From Gavia stellata (taxonomy: Eukaryota > Chordata > Aves > Gaviiformes > Gaviidae): a stretch of 64,000 nt of DNA. The position numbers and the translations under genes are program-made. The stretch is taken from the NCBI RefSeq assembly GCF_030936135.1, contig NC_082594.1, positions 19,836,879-19,900,878 on the forward strand. The letters are read 5' to 3'. The number at the start of each line of letters is the position of its first letter. The first letter of the stretch is position 1. Under the pieces are notes generated by a model that saw nothing but the letters and a program-made list of their open reading frames with translations, searched no databases and was not told where the DNA came from. Of the stretch, positions 11,378 to 22,462 are shown in pieces.

Positions 11378-13940
11378 AATATATTGCATTCTCTTTTGAA
11401 ATCTCAGGATCCCTTGGGAAATAGAAATTCTGAATGTCAGCTGACCTTAGTTGCAACCATCATTTTGCAATGATGAGCTCTTATTTCACAGTCCAGATCG
11501 ACAGAAGCAGGGATAGTCCTCTTCCTGAAAGCATTTTTCTAAGGCCTGTAATCTTTCTGTAAGAGAAAGAAGATTTTAAAAAGTAACGGGTAGCAAAACA
11601 AAGCCAGGCGAGGGAAACTGATTGTCAGCAACAAGCCTACAGGTTGTTCTGTTCCTCACAAACAATTTGCTTCCCTGTTGAGGATGGTGGTGAAAAATTC
11701 AACTATTAGTGATCTTTTTGCATCCAAGGCTTTATTTTAAAGGCAAAAAAGAATAAAGAAAAATAAAAAATGGCCATTTACTGGGTTCAGCTCTAGTCTC
11801 TAGTTCTGTAGCCCTAAAATATGAAGGGAGTTTGCTTCCAGTTGCCTTCTCACAACCGATCTTGTCTCGAGCTTGCCTCCTTTTGCTTCATTGAGAAACT
11901 TCAGCTCCAAATGAAAGAAAACTCACTGAGTTGTGGGCAGTGTGCAACGGCTTTTCCCAGTTCAAAATGCACTTGTTCAAACAAACTACTATTTCTACAG
12001 GAATAGCCATATTGGTACATGACTTTTTACAGGCTTGGAAAGATTTGCTTGCTATTTTAGTCATTCTATAAACACATGAATGACAAACGGGGACTCTTTT
12101 TGATCTTACTTGATAAAAACATCATGATGAGTGGGCAGCAATCTTGCTTATTATTTTTCAGCCCTAGAGGATTGAAACTCTATGAAATTTCTAGCGTTGT
12201 TGGGACCGATGAGATATTTTTCCTTTGAAGAAATGTTGGGTACACTGTGGACAGAAGCTACGATTGCAGCACACTGCAGGGAACTGTGCTAACTGGGACC
12301 TGCAGATATTTGGGTTTCCATAGCAGGGAAGCGACACAAAAAGATGGACAATGCGAGAATCACTGAGGCACATTTTATGGTTTTATCTTACACAGGAAGA
12401 CAATAATTTCCTCCTGGTCTTCAGTAAGTCCTGAACCTTAATTAAGCCACATATAGCTTGGATGAATTGGGATCAGCCTGTACTGCTGAGCCGCCCTGAA
12501 GGACTGACTTTGCTTGCTGCGAGAATGGCATGGAGGCGGCCAACAGGCGGGCACTTGCAACTCTACCTACAGACACAGATAATGCTGAAAAAAGGGTTCA
12601 CTCATGCTCAAACAGTGAAGAACAGAGCTTTTAAAAATACATCCCAAAAGTTAGACTCATAATTCTCATGCAGGCCACAGCTAGAGGCGGGTGCAGACTG
12701 CATCCTTCTCCGTGCTGCAAAACCCCAAACCACTGCAGTCACTAGTACAGCCACATTCACAGACAAATGTAAATGTGGGCATTATTTTGTAGACTCTTGG
12801 CCAAGAATTTTGCTCTCAAAGCATTGGGCTTTACTACTTTAGTTGAGTAGAGAGTTTAGAAGACTTCAGGATGCTGAAAAGCCAGAGAGTCAGCCATGTG
12901 TGTGTCTGGTACCCCAGCCAGGCTGGCTTTGCTGCAGGTTTTTCTCAGTTTGGTCCAGGTCATGTCAACGGTGACTGTCTTCTCAAGGTTTACAAAAAAA
13001 TCAATGTTTTGTTTGAACAAACTATGTGTAACTTCTGTTACATGTGACAGTGACAGTGATGAGTAGAACTTCATAGTCATAAATAAATTAGGACAAATCA
13101 CATTCAGCATTGCAACAGATATTTATGACAAAACTTCAGCCACACTTAAATGTGGTTAATATAAATAAGTTTAATTGATGCTGTGAGTTCTGACCATTCA
13201 TTCTGTTGTCTGATTTTGTTGTTTTTACTGTATTCAAATTTCAGTCACAGGACTATTTAAAGACATGTACCAGGCTCTAAAGGATATACCGGCAGTCTGA
13301 AAGACAGAAGCAACTTTATGACTTAAAGAAAAAGAAAAATTTAAATCCCTCTTACAGAGCTGAGACATAAAGGAGGGATGGTGCATGGGGGTATGAAAGC
13401 TACCTCTGTTTTAGAGACCTGGTGCAATTCAGCATTAAACACCTCAACAGAGAACTGGAAAGAAATGTAACTACTCTTAACTCGATGACTCTGCCTTTCC
13501 TCATCTTCCACCACTCCTAATGAAGAAGATTCTTTCCCCTCAGAGTATCCATTATCCAAACATGAATGAGTTTGCTTAGGCAAACCATCCTCAGCTGCTT
13601 ACTTCTGCATTTTGTGCAGAATTTACATAGCAAACTCGACTACATAAGCCATGCAAAGCAAACAGTAGGTTCCTCTGTGGGGCTGGATAATTCAACCATA
13701 ATTATCCCTTAGTCTCTGCTCAGAAGACCACAACATTCCTTAAAGCCAAAATCTTTAGAAAGTTTAATCTTCTCAAACTGGGAAGTGAGATATACGATAG
13801 CTGATAACTGTTTGCTCCTTTTTAGTTTTCATTTAATTGAGGAGTATAGAAATACAACCCATATTCTCATGTGGGAAGTAAGGTTTTATTTCACTTTACT
13901 CCATCTGTTCACTGACTTTGGTGGATCTTATGCAAACACA

Positions 13941-13990
13941 GGAAAAATGTATCCCATGGAAAAATGTATCCCACAGAAAAATGCATTGTC
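13941..13990. repeat. three-copy tandem repeat, 17-bp period
   Basis: The unit GGAAAAATGTATCCCAT occurs at 13941 and 13958, followed by a third diverged copy from 13975 (AGAAAAATGCATTG). This is a small minisatellite-like array. Confidence 0.8.
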
Positions 13991-16400
13991 TTTTTGAGAG
14001 TTTGAACTTGTTAAGCCCTTTGTATTTCCAAAAATATTCTCTAGATAGCACAGGAACTCTTTAAAAAGCCATGCCTCGCACTACTTAGAAATGCAAAGGT
14101 CTGGACATGTTAGTATATTTTATCACGCTTTCATGGGACAAATAAATAATGAGGATGAAGAATTGCAGGTATTTGTTTGGTTGTTTTTTTTCTCAGGAGG
14201 CAGCCTCTAAAATGACAGAAATCTGCTTGACAAATGGCACCCACCACACATAGGTTAGTGATGCAAACACAGTGAGCCTGGTGTTAGCCTACTCATCCCT
14301 GCTCTCTGCGGCACCAGGCTCCTTAACCACATCTGTAGCCACTGTCATAAGTGCTGAGGGTCACCCTTAAAAACAAGGTATGATGAAAGCCCACACATTG
14401 AAAATCCTCCTTGAGATACTAAAAATAGTTCTGATAGAACCTGTACTACTACTAGTGACACAAAAATACACAGATCACCTATCACGAGAAAAGAAAAGGA
14501 GGTAACTACCCATGAAGGACAACATTTTGTTACTATGTACTACTAATTTCTTTCTAAAAATGAAAAAACTTATACAATGAAGTGCAGCTGGTGCAATCCA
14601 ACTGTTCTACTAATGCAGTAACAGTACTTAAAGTTACCTGTAATTCTGGCATAATAAATTCTTTCACATACCTGTAAGTGCTAAAATGTGTATTTCCTCA
14701 AACACCCTGTTTTCCTGGACTATGACACTCCAAGAACAACACATTCTTCCTAGACCAACTTTGTGAGAAGGCTCTCCAGTTTTGGGATTTTGGATAAGCA
14801 TCTGCTTATTCTATTGTCAGCTGAAAATAGACACAAAGACAGTTAGACCTGATGCACATCCAGTTGCCAAAAATTATCAAAACGCCAGTCTAAGGCCTGA
14901 CTATCTGAAATCTGTTTCCTTGGGAGACAATGTGTATTGCCTTCATTGCTATTCCCGCTACCGAGTGGGAAAGCAGTGATGAAGTTAGTTAAATCCCCTT
15001 CTTTGTGCAGTCACAGTGACAGTGTTTGCTAAAGCCCAGCTGATTGTTCTCGTGCCAATTCCCTGGGGACAACAGCAGCAGTGCAGGAGTGTGTGGGATG
15101 CTCCTTATTTGGCTTTCAGCACAACTGTACAGATATTTACTGGAGGAGGTTAGAGAGCTCCCCCCAGTACACCTTTTCCCATTACCATCAGGATCTTCAC
15201 TGTGCAGCTGTGGATGAGTGGGACACACCTTTCACCTTTCCTCCACATGCCCACATCAAGCTGTCTTGCTCAATGTGGCAGCAAAAAGTACCCACTCCAT
15301 CACACAGGCCTTGAGAGATCAGTAGCAACATTCATATTTCATACTCCAGCCAGAAATTCTTTAGGAGACAGTGGCTGCATCACAAGCGATAGAGAGCCCA
15401 GTGCACAGATGCATCTGCACCAGCTGATGCTCTCGGCTCTCTTGGGAGTGCCCTGACTGTCCATTCTTCAAGTGACAAAATCGAGCAACTTTGTGATGAA
15501 ACATGCATGTAAATAGAAAGTATGCAACATATTCTGTCCACATGTATTTGTAATAAAAATTGCTCTTGGTCAGAGGCAAGTGAGTCATCTTTAGCAATAC
15601 AGCTGGTATTACCATATCACTTTATTCACTTTCTTCCTTAGCTTATTTCTGCTAAGCATCATCATAGTACTACCCATATTATACTCCTGTCAGTTTGCTT
15701 TACCCCTGCCCAGTCTTCAAAGACAGTGAATAATCTGGTTTACCATATGGATATATCATGTAAAGCAGAAACAGCATTATCCGAGCACATGAGGCACCAA
15801 AAAAATACACTCAACAGTACTAACACAAGGGAGACACTCAGTACTCTAGGACGCAAAATATCCTGCCCTGCCAGGTCCATATAAGTGCTGCATATGAAAT
15901 AAAGATTTACAAAACCTTCATACTTATTTTAAGACTTCTGCAAAAGTCACTTAGTCTTGCCCACATTGCTGCTTTTCACAAGTTAAACTTCTTGGAAACC
16001 TGAACATGGCCTCTTCATGAGACTATACAATGCTCAGACTAACTTGCCATTAGTACATTGTACATTTTCAGTACAAAATTGGGTTACACTTTTGTGTGCT
16101 GAACTGTGAATTTTGCCTATAAGGGGCAAATCAGCAAATTTCAAATGTTGTGGGTACCCCGCATTATCCCCAGAAAGGACACATCTTCCCTGCACTAAAA
16201 TCCTTCATGCATTTACAGGTAACAGTCTCATTAGACACATCAGCTAGATGGATAAATCAAAGTTAGTGAGTTAGCACTGGGGGAAAAGATGGGAGTCACT
16301 ATTAACACCACACAACACAGCATGAGATGAACAGTGACTCATGGGTGCCAAAATAAGAGCCAAGGGTGAAACCTGTATTCGGCAGAAGGCAGAGGCAGAC

Positions 16401-16436
16401 CTCCCACTGATTTCAAGGGGCCCAGCATTTCACCCC
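16401..16436. repeat. piece of old palindromic amniote repeat
   Basis: CTCCCACTGATTTCAAGGGG followed by CCCAGCATTTCACCCC is a diverged form of the CTCCCATTGACTTCAATGGGAG core plus the GGATTTCACCC flank seen in this old repeat group. It is short and diverged. Confidence 0.45.
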
Positions 16437-16719
16437 TTGCACCTGCTAGAGTGGGTCTTGATCACACAGGTCTTCTGGATTGTGAACTTCCTTTGAGGCC
16501 ACTGGGAGTTCTGCATGGAGACGGGTTTCAACATCCAGTTTTCCAACAGATGAAATGAGTAAGCACTTCATATGAACAAAGGCAGCAGCAGCGTAAGTGA
16601 AGAAAAGGGAGAGAGCTAACTGACTTTGGTTAACTGTTCCATCGTGTTAGTATTTTAAAAGACCATCTACACAACCATGAAAATTTAATCTAAAAGAGAC
16701 AATGCTGTGGTACAAAAAG

Positions 16720-16725
16720 TTTATT
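16720..16725 (-). terminator. GJA3: distal poly(A) signal, candidate 3' end of GJA3
   Basis: The minus strand reads AATAAA here. About 45-60 nt downstream (near 16665-16676) it has the G/T-rich element GGTTGTGTAG, so cleavage would fall near 16700. This is a textbook poly(A) arrangement. If used by GJA3 it gives a 3' UTR of about 5.7 kb. Other AATAAA copies on the same strand (near 17437, 17692, 18547) make this a 3'-end-like region. Which site is used cannot be decided from sequence. Confidence 0.45.
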
Positions 16726-18292
16726 TAGTCACGATTTTGTAAACATATGAGGTAAATTAACATTTACATCAACTTGTTTCTTACAGAACTTAATACACAA
16801 GGCACTTCTTTGAAGACAGCACTTTTAACTGTTTTTAGCTGTTTTTATTGTTATTACAAGTTCCTGATAGCCCAGAAAACTTGTTGTGTTTGTTGTCAGA
16901 TTCTATCATGTAAAAGACAAACATCTGATAAGCAACAAGAAAGCTCTGAGTAAGCTTTCTTATGCTTTACAACCTTGAACTGTGAAAAACAGTGTCAATG
17001 GGAATAGGAGTATATTCTCCATCTTAAAATATGTTCACATATCTTGCATAACTCTTCAAGGACTGAAACTTCTGGAATTTGATTGGCATCTTACAACAAA
17101 CTTAAAATGCAAATCTACAATTTCTTTTTTACGTCAGCATTTTTTGCTTATGCAAGTAGTCCCATTACTGTTAATGGTCTTATTTGCAAGAGTAAAAATA
17201 ACTTGCATGAAATTGTATTTGCAGGCTCAGAACCATATTTTTGGCTAGAAAGCAAAACATTTATCTTTTGTAAAATCTTCTACAGTGTAACAGTGCAGTG
17301 TTTCTCCACAAGTATTTTGTTTGGAATTTTAAACCAGGCTGTAAATTTAGGTCTTAAAGGACACATGTCACAGATGGTTTTTTTTCATTGAACCTCTAAA
17401 CACACAAGAAGGCATAGCAATAATCATGAAACTTAATTTATTTGGCAATAATTGAGTTCATGATGAAAAGTATCTTTTTCCACAGTGTGCTCCCTATATA
17501 TCCAGCTCCCATATTTTAAATATACAGAAAAAAATGGTACTATAGATCAGTGATCAGGCTAAATTGTCTTTAATGGTACTGCCCTATGTCTGAAGAGCTC
17601 CTGTATTATAATAAGACATTTCTTTCTTAGGTTTAACATATTGGCAGAGTCATTCGTTTACTTCTTACACAAATGTAAACTTAGAAAACAGTTTATTTCA
17701 TCCAAATGTGCAATCTGAAATCAAAAACTGAATGTAAACTTCAGAAAATCAAAATTACAAGAGCACACTTTTCAAAAGAAAAATCAAAGTAAATGAAACA
17801 AAAACATTTGGAATTCAAAAAAAAAACAACAGCCTGTTCAAATCCACGGTGTTAGTGTCTGTATTAAACAAAAAGATCTGGGGGCTCAACGCTCTGCTTC
17901 TGCACACTGTTGTCACCCACGTGAACTCAGTGGAATACAACAGTTTGTATCAGCTGAGGAGGTGGTCCCATGACTAACTGAAAAAGGACCTAAGTACTGA
18001 TCTGATTTTTAAAGCTTGCCTTAATTATTTTACTGATCCTACACTTACGTATTCATACCAGAAAATAATCTCAAGAGCTGCAAAACGTCAGACATTTAAT
18101 TAGCTCTACGTGCCTTTATGAATGACAAATATACTGAGCCAAATCAATCCTGGTACCACTTCGCACACAACTGGCTTCCAAATTACACTGGAAAAGAACA
18201 TAGTTCATCTGCTTTTTCAGTGCATGCTACCTGTTTTCAAGAAGCTATGATTTTTCAATGCTAGCACAGACCAACAAATTCAAGGAGCACTT

Positions 18293-18335
18293 TTTTATCT
18301 ATGAAAAAACAAGATACTGGTTTTCATAGATAAAA
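18293..18335. repeat. perfect 15-bp inverted repeat with 13-nt loop
   Basis: The left arm TTTTATCTATGAAAA (18293-18307) is the exact reverse complement of the right arm (18321-18335), with the 13-nt loop between. It would fold into a hairpin in DNA or in a long GJA3 3' UTR. I recognise no known family. Confidence 0.85.
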
Positions 18336-18612
18336 TATTCCACTTTAATAAAGGGAAGGTTCTAGCAGGCTGTCTTCATTTAATCAAAATACAAAGGGAA
18401 GAAATGTGGGCTTTTAAATTGTCTGTACTTCATTTTCTTTTGTATTAACTGACAGCTGCACTAATTAAAAAAGCCCAGTGATAGAAAACAGATCAACTGG
18501 GCCCATGGCCAAGAAGCTGTGTATTTATGTGCAATGAAGATATACTTTTATTATATCTTTGTAAAACTGTTATGAAAAATGCAGTAATGAAATCAGTGAT
18601 TTGGAAAATATG

Positions 18613-18710
18613 TTTCATATAATCATTGCAGTTGGAAGGGACCTCTGGAAGTCATCTAGCCCAACCCCCTATGCTCCAAGCAGGGTCAACTATTACCAGT
18701 GAGTTGACTT
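18613..18710 (-). mobile_element. CR1 LINE 3' tip, old copy
   Basis: The plus strand reads ATAATCATTGCAGTTGGAAG, then GGACCTCTGGAAGTCATCTAG and CCCAACCCCC. This is the reverse complement of the CR1 3' UTR end (TAGATGA..TCCAGAGGTCCCTTCCAAC). Only about 100 bp remain. It lies inside the possible long GJA3 3' UTR. Confidence 0.75.
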
Positions 18711-20280
18711 ACTGCAAAAAGTAGTACATCATACACCTGGTAACTTGTTCAAGGAGTATCTTTTTTCAGTTTTCTCCTTTTCTTTACCATAGCTTACCTT
18801 AGCATTTTTTTTAACTTCAAGTAAGAGAGAGAACAATTTTCCCACAATCATTCTACTCAAAGAGCAAAAATGAGTGGTGGTTTTTTTCAGTTTGCTTAAT
18901 ATCAGGCATGATTGTGTTCTGACTTCCACTTTTGCAGTAACTTACCTACTGGTTTCTTGTTAGGTGTGCGTATAAGATCTTTCAGGATTGTGGCTTGAAC
19001 AGCCATATGACCAGGCTAAATCAAAGTATCATTTGCTACCAGTTCCCTCTTTGGAATTAATTGATCTGAAAGATGAAACGACTTTGAAATTAGCATACTA
19101 TTTTTGTCAACATACTGTGTTCTGCAAGTTAGCTGGTGTCTGTACATATTTTCTGGAACTATGGAAGTCTGCATAGTTATGCTTTACTCATAGCATGTTG
19201 AATTCAGTGATCATTCATGAGTAAAGATTAATTAAATTACTCAAAATTGGCCACACCAGTAAGATTTTTTTTCAACAAACCTGATTCCAGATGTGATGCA
19301 GCAACTAAAAGCAGTTGTAAGCACTAAGGGGGAGTTCTGCCAAAATAGTTACCTGGGCTTAAATGAAGAAACAATTACTGGATTCCAAAAGAAATTGTAG
19401 GTTACCAAGAAGCTTGATGCTGTATAGTTATGTAATGAAACTTAAGCTGATCTTAAAAATACAACCTGTGAGTTGTAGCTTTGCTTTCTCAGACCAGCAC
19501 TGCTTGGATGCAGAGGCTGCTCTATCAGATTTCTCTTAAGGGTTGCAATAGAGTTACATTTCTCCCCCTGAGCTTCACCTAACAGGAAAAATTATCTTTT
19601 ACAGTTTTCCAGTAGTTGCTCTGCTTGAAAATACCATATATATTCCACAAAAGCACCTGAACTCTCTGCACACACATTAACTTGAAAAGGGCAGACTACG
19701 TATCAGTTGATTCTAAGTTAAACCTATCTATCTCTGTTATTATTTTTTATATACAATATGGATGCAATCCTGCAGGACACACACTGTGAGGGTTGAATAA
19801 AGAAAGTAAGGACTGCCAAGATTCAGAGCTCCATCAAACAGTAAGTCAGTTTTGCTCTCAGGCATTGATATAAAAAAGTACATATTCCCGGTGGTCTAGT
19901 TTATATAAATACACTCCTGAGAGACTTTGACTTCATTCTTCAGAAGCATAAAAGAAAGAAAAATATAGCCCATGGATTTTGATGTACTAAAATACAGAGA
20001 TGCATATTGCATTATTTCAGCAATATAATTACTTGGCATTTAGCAAAACTTACAAAACTGCTACTATCATGATAGAAAATCTAAAAATTGAGTGTTAAAC
20101 TCTGCCTTTGTTTACATCTAGGCAACTTTATCAACTTTAGTCTAAGTTCAGCATAGTTGCATGGATACAATAGAAAGCAGAATTTAGCTTTTAGCTTTCT
20201 TGCAGAAAGGGTTTTTATGGCTTGTAACACAGAAAATTCACGAGACCATGCCTGAAGCTGAACACGTAAGAGTAAATATC

Positions 20281-20286
20281 TTTATT
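20281..20286 (-). terminator. GJA3: proximal poly(A) signal, candidate 3' end of GJA3
   Basis: The minus strand reads AATAAA, followed downstream by a T-rich segment and CGTGTTCAG, which could serve as a G/T-rich element. Use of this site gives a 3' UTR of about 2.2 kb. It is weaker in context than the signal at 16720, but the length is ordinary for a connexin mRNA. Confidence 0.45.
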
Positions 20287-20589
20287 GTACTACTGTACAT
20301 TGACTTCTAATGCAGTGTCTGCCCCCAAGATCAGTGGCAGCAGAAAGACTTCTCCTCACCTGATTCACCACAAGCAGGTCAAGGAAGTCATGAGACAACA
20401 TGCCCAAGGGTTGCAGAACAGTGCCTCTGATCATGAGAAACTCTTTGTGTCTACTCAAAAAGCAGTAAAAATAAATGTTTACTCTTGAGTGGTGGGAATA
20501 TATTTTAACTGTTGCATAAAATAAACACATTCAGGAAAACATTTAACAGCAGAGATAACTGGCAATTGTAACTATTTGCTACAGGGTGA

Positions 20590-20815
20590 CCCTGCTTTGC
20601 CTGAGTAAGGACTGCACTGCCAGGCCAAATACTTGAAGATGCAAAGAGCTATCCCAGTGTGTTTGGCTGCTCTTCTCCAATTACAGTACTTTCGATTTAT
20701 AGCAGCAATAGGACTGACTCTGAGCTTCAGTTCTTTTGGCTTTTGCTTAGAACTGAAGTTGGGCCTAATCCTGCATTCCTTTTGTACCCAAACTCTCCCA
20801 AGCCTTATCAGGCAT
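20590..20815. repeat. two pieces of old palindromic amniote repeat
   Basis: 20595-20630 reads TTTGCCTGAGTAAGGACTGC followed by a degraded CAGGCCAAA end. 20760-20800 reads GGGCCTAATCCTGCATTCCT followed by CCCAAACTCTCCCA. Together they are the two halves of a palindromic repeat whose ends are GGGCCTRATCCTGCA.TCCTTACTC and its complement. The pair lies inside the candidate GJA3 3' UTR. Confidence 0.5.
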
Positions 20816-21034
20816 TCAAATTTCTGACTAATGTCTGTGAGAGTACTTGTTACAAAAGAACAAAGGACAGAGCCAGCTGTAAGTAAAGCTGAACCTTAGG
20901 AAAAAAAAAATACCCAGCACTTTCCTCCACCCATTTTTAAGGGAAACACAATTTTCAAAAGCAGGATTTTAATGTCTTTATCTAAGGCCCCAAATCTACA
21001 TTCCTTCTGGCTCCCAAAACTCCATGTGAAGGTT

Positions 21035-21137
21035 AGTTTTGCTTGAATAAGGCCTGCAAGATCCATCCCCAAATCTTGCTCCTTGTTAAATTGAATGGAA
21101 ACTCTGCAAGTGACTTCAGTGGGATCAGAACAGACCC
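21035..21137. repeat. old palindromic amniote repeat
   Basis: It reads AGTTTTGCTTGAATAAGG, CTGCAAGATC, CCCAAATCTTGCTCC, GAATGGAAACTCTGC and GTGACTTCAGTGGGATCAG in order. These are diverged blocks of the same repeat type (TTTTGCCTGAGTAAGG, CCAAATCCTGCTCC, CATTGACTTCAATGGGATCAGG). Its position in the GJA3 3' flank makes it part of the mRNA if the proximal poly(A) site is used. Confidence 0.5.
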
Positions 21138-21814
21138 TTCAGCCACTGGATGTTGCCCAGATATTTTAGCCACCTTTTCTGCAATACAGTGTTGTCTAAA
21201 TCTGTTTTCACTGACCTGTAAGACACTACAGATTATTGTTAAAAGAAAGGGTAGAACACAACAGGAAATAACGTTGCTTTGGGAATTTTATCATTAGTAA
21301 GTTTCTTTCCCCTTACATTTTCTTGTAAGATCAAAGATCAAACTAAAAAGATTAAGTACACAGTCAAGTAACTTTAAACCTACAGATCAAAATTATTCTC
21401 AAAATGTTCAAATACTTAAAAATATGCACTCAAGTTTACTTCTAAAAAGCATTTTTCCAACAAACTTAAGCTGATACCTAATAGTCTAAAATGCAGAGCT
21501 GTACTTTATCCTATTGTTTGTCCACGGGCAACGTATGGGGCCACAATGTATTGAAATCATAATCCTTGCTTTCTGAAGAGAAATTGTTCTGTGTAATAAT
21601 TTCTGAGGTGTGGTTTAAATTCCTGTCCTCCTCTAAGCAATTTCAGAAGTCATCTAAAATTATAATCAAACATGCTCAAACAGATTTGTGGGCTTAAAAA
21701 CATGGTGTGATCATGGTCAGCAAACACTGGATAGAAGGTCAAACCGAACACTTCCTAACAGGTCAAGAGTAAAAAAAAAATTATAGAAAGATGAACCTCA
21801 AAAATCTATTATTA

Positions 21815-22288
21815 CAGGGGTTACCTAAACTTTGCCTGGCCAAGGACCACACTGGCGATTTGCCATGAGCACAAAGGCTTCATTAAGTCATGTTATATGG
21901 AAGAGACTGAGTCACCTTTAATATGGCAAGTTGGTTCGTAGAGATGACAGGTGCCAACAGGCAATATGCCACCCTGATGTTTGCCCTAGGGCTACATAAG
22001 ATTTAAGAGGAAGAAAATAAGTCATCGCATCTGCTCAGGTAGAGCTTATGTGATAAAGGGTGGAAGTGAAGGCAAGGGCAATAGGGAGATGATGGCCAGG
22101 CACATGGGCGCTAGGGATATTAACATTTTTCTCAGATGAAAGTCAGCTTCAGGGCACATGACCACCTACCATCACCACCTGTTAGCTGTGCAGGCCTCCC
22201 CTATAGCTGCCCTTAGGAGATCTGCCATGGACATGAAGGAAAGCAGGATTGGTCCCCTGGCCCACAGGCTGTGCTTCGGCCACCCCTG
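21815..22288. mobile_element. hAT (Charlie)-like non-autonomous DNA transposon
   Basis: The left end reads CAGGGGTTACCTAAACTTTG followed by CCTGGCCAAGGACCACA. The right end, read as reverse complement, is CAGGGGTGGCCGAAGCACAG followed by CCTGTGGGCC. Both fit the hAT-Charlie end pattern CAGGGGT..CAAACT...GGCC. The sequence CTATTA flanks both ends (21806-21811 and 22291-22296), consistent with a decayed target duplication. The interior (about 470 bp) has no transposase frame. It lies 175 bp past the GJA3 stop codon, so it would be carried in the 3' UTR. The call is from end structure only. Confidence 0.5.
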
Positions 22289-22462
22289 ACCTATTAGAAA
22301 ATGTTGATATTTTTCCCCACTACAACTCACAGAGTGCAAAAACAGCAAGCGTCAAAGTTTGAAACCCAGGCCTTCCCACCCACGCCAGGCTTGGCCTCCT
22401 CAGGCAGCTCCCCTGCCCACTCTGCCCTCCATCACCTGCTCCTCTGAGCAGAGGTGACCGCA

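Larger units (their letters stand above)
11378..16690. other. gene-free intergenic DNA downstream of GJA3
   Basis: About 5.3 kb of AT-rich sequence with no recognisable coding exon or strong repeat. Small items are a 17-bp tandem repeat at 13941-13990 and one old palindromic repeat piece at 16401-16436. I see nothing else that I can support. Confidence 0.5.
16700..22462 (-). other. GJA3: GJA3 3' untranslated region and 3' flank
   Basis: This is AT-rich, gene-free DNA directly downstream of the GJA3 stop codon. It contains candidate poly(A) signals at 20281 and 16720, a hAT-like element, three old palindromic repeat pieces, a CR1 tip and the 15-bp hairpin. At least the part from 22462 to about 20260 is likely transcribed as 3' UTR. 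The remainder is either a long UTR isoform or intergenic. Confidence 0.5.
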
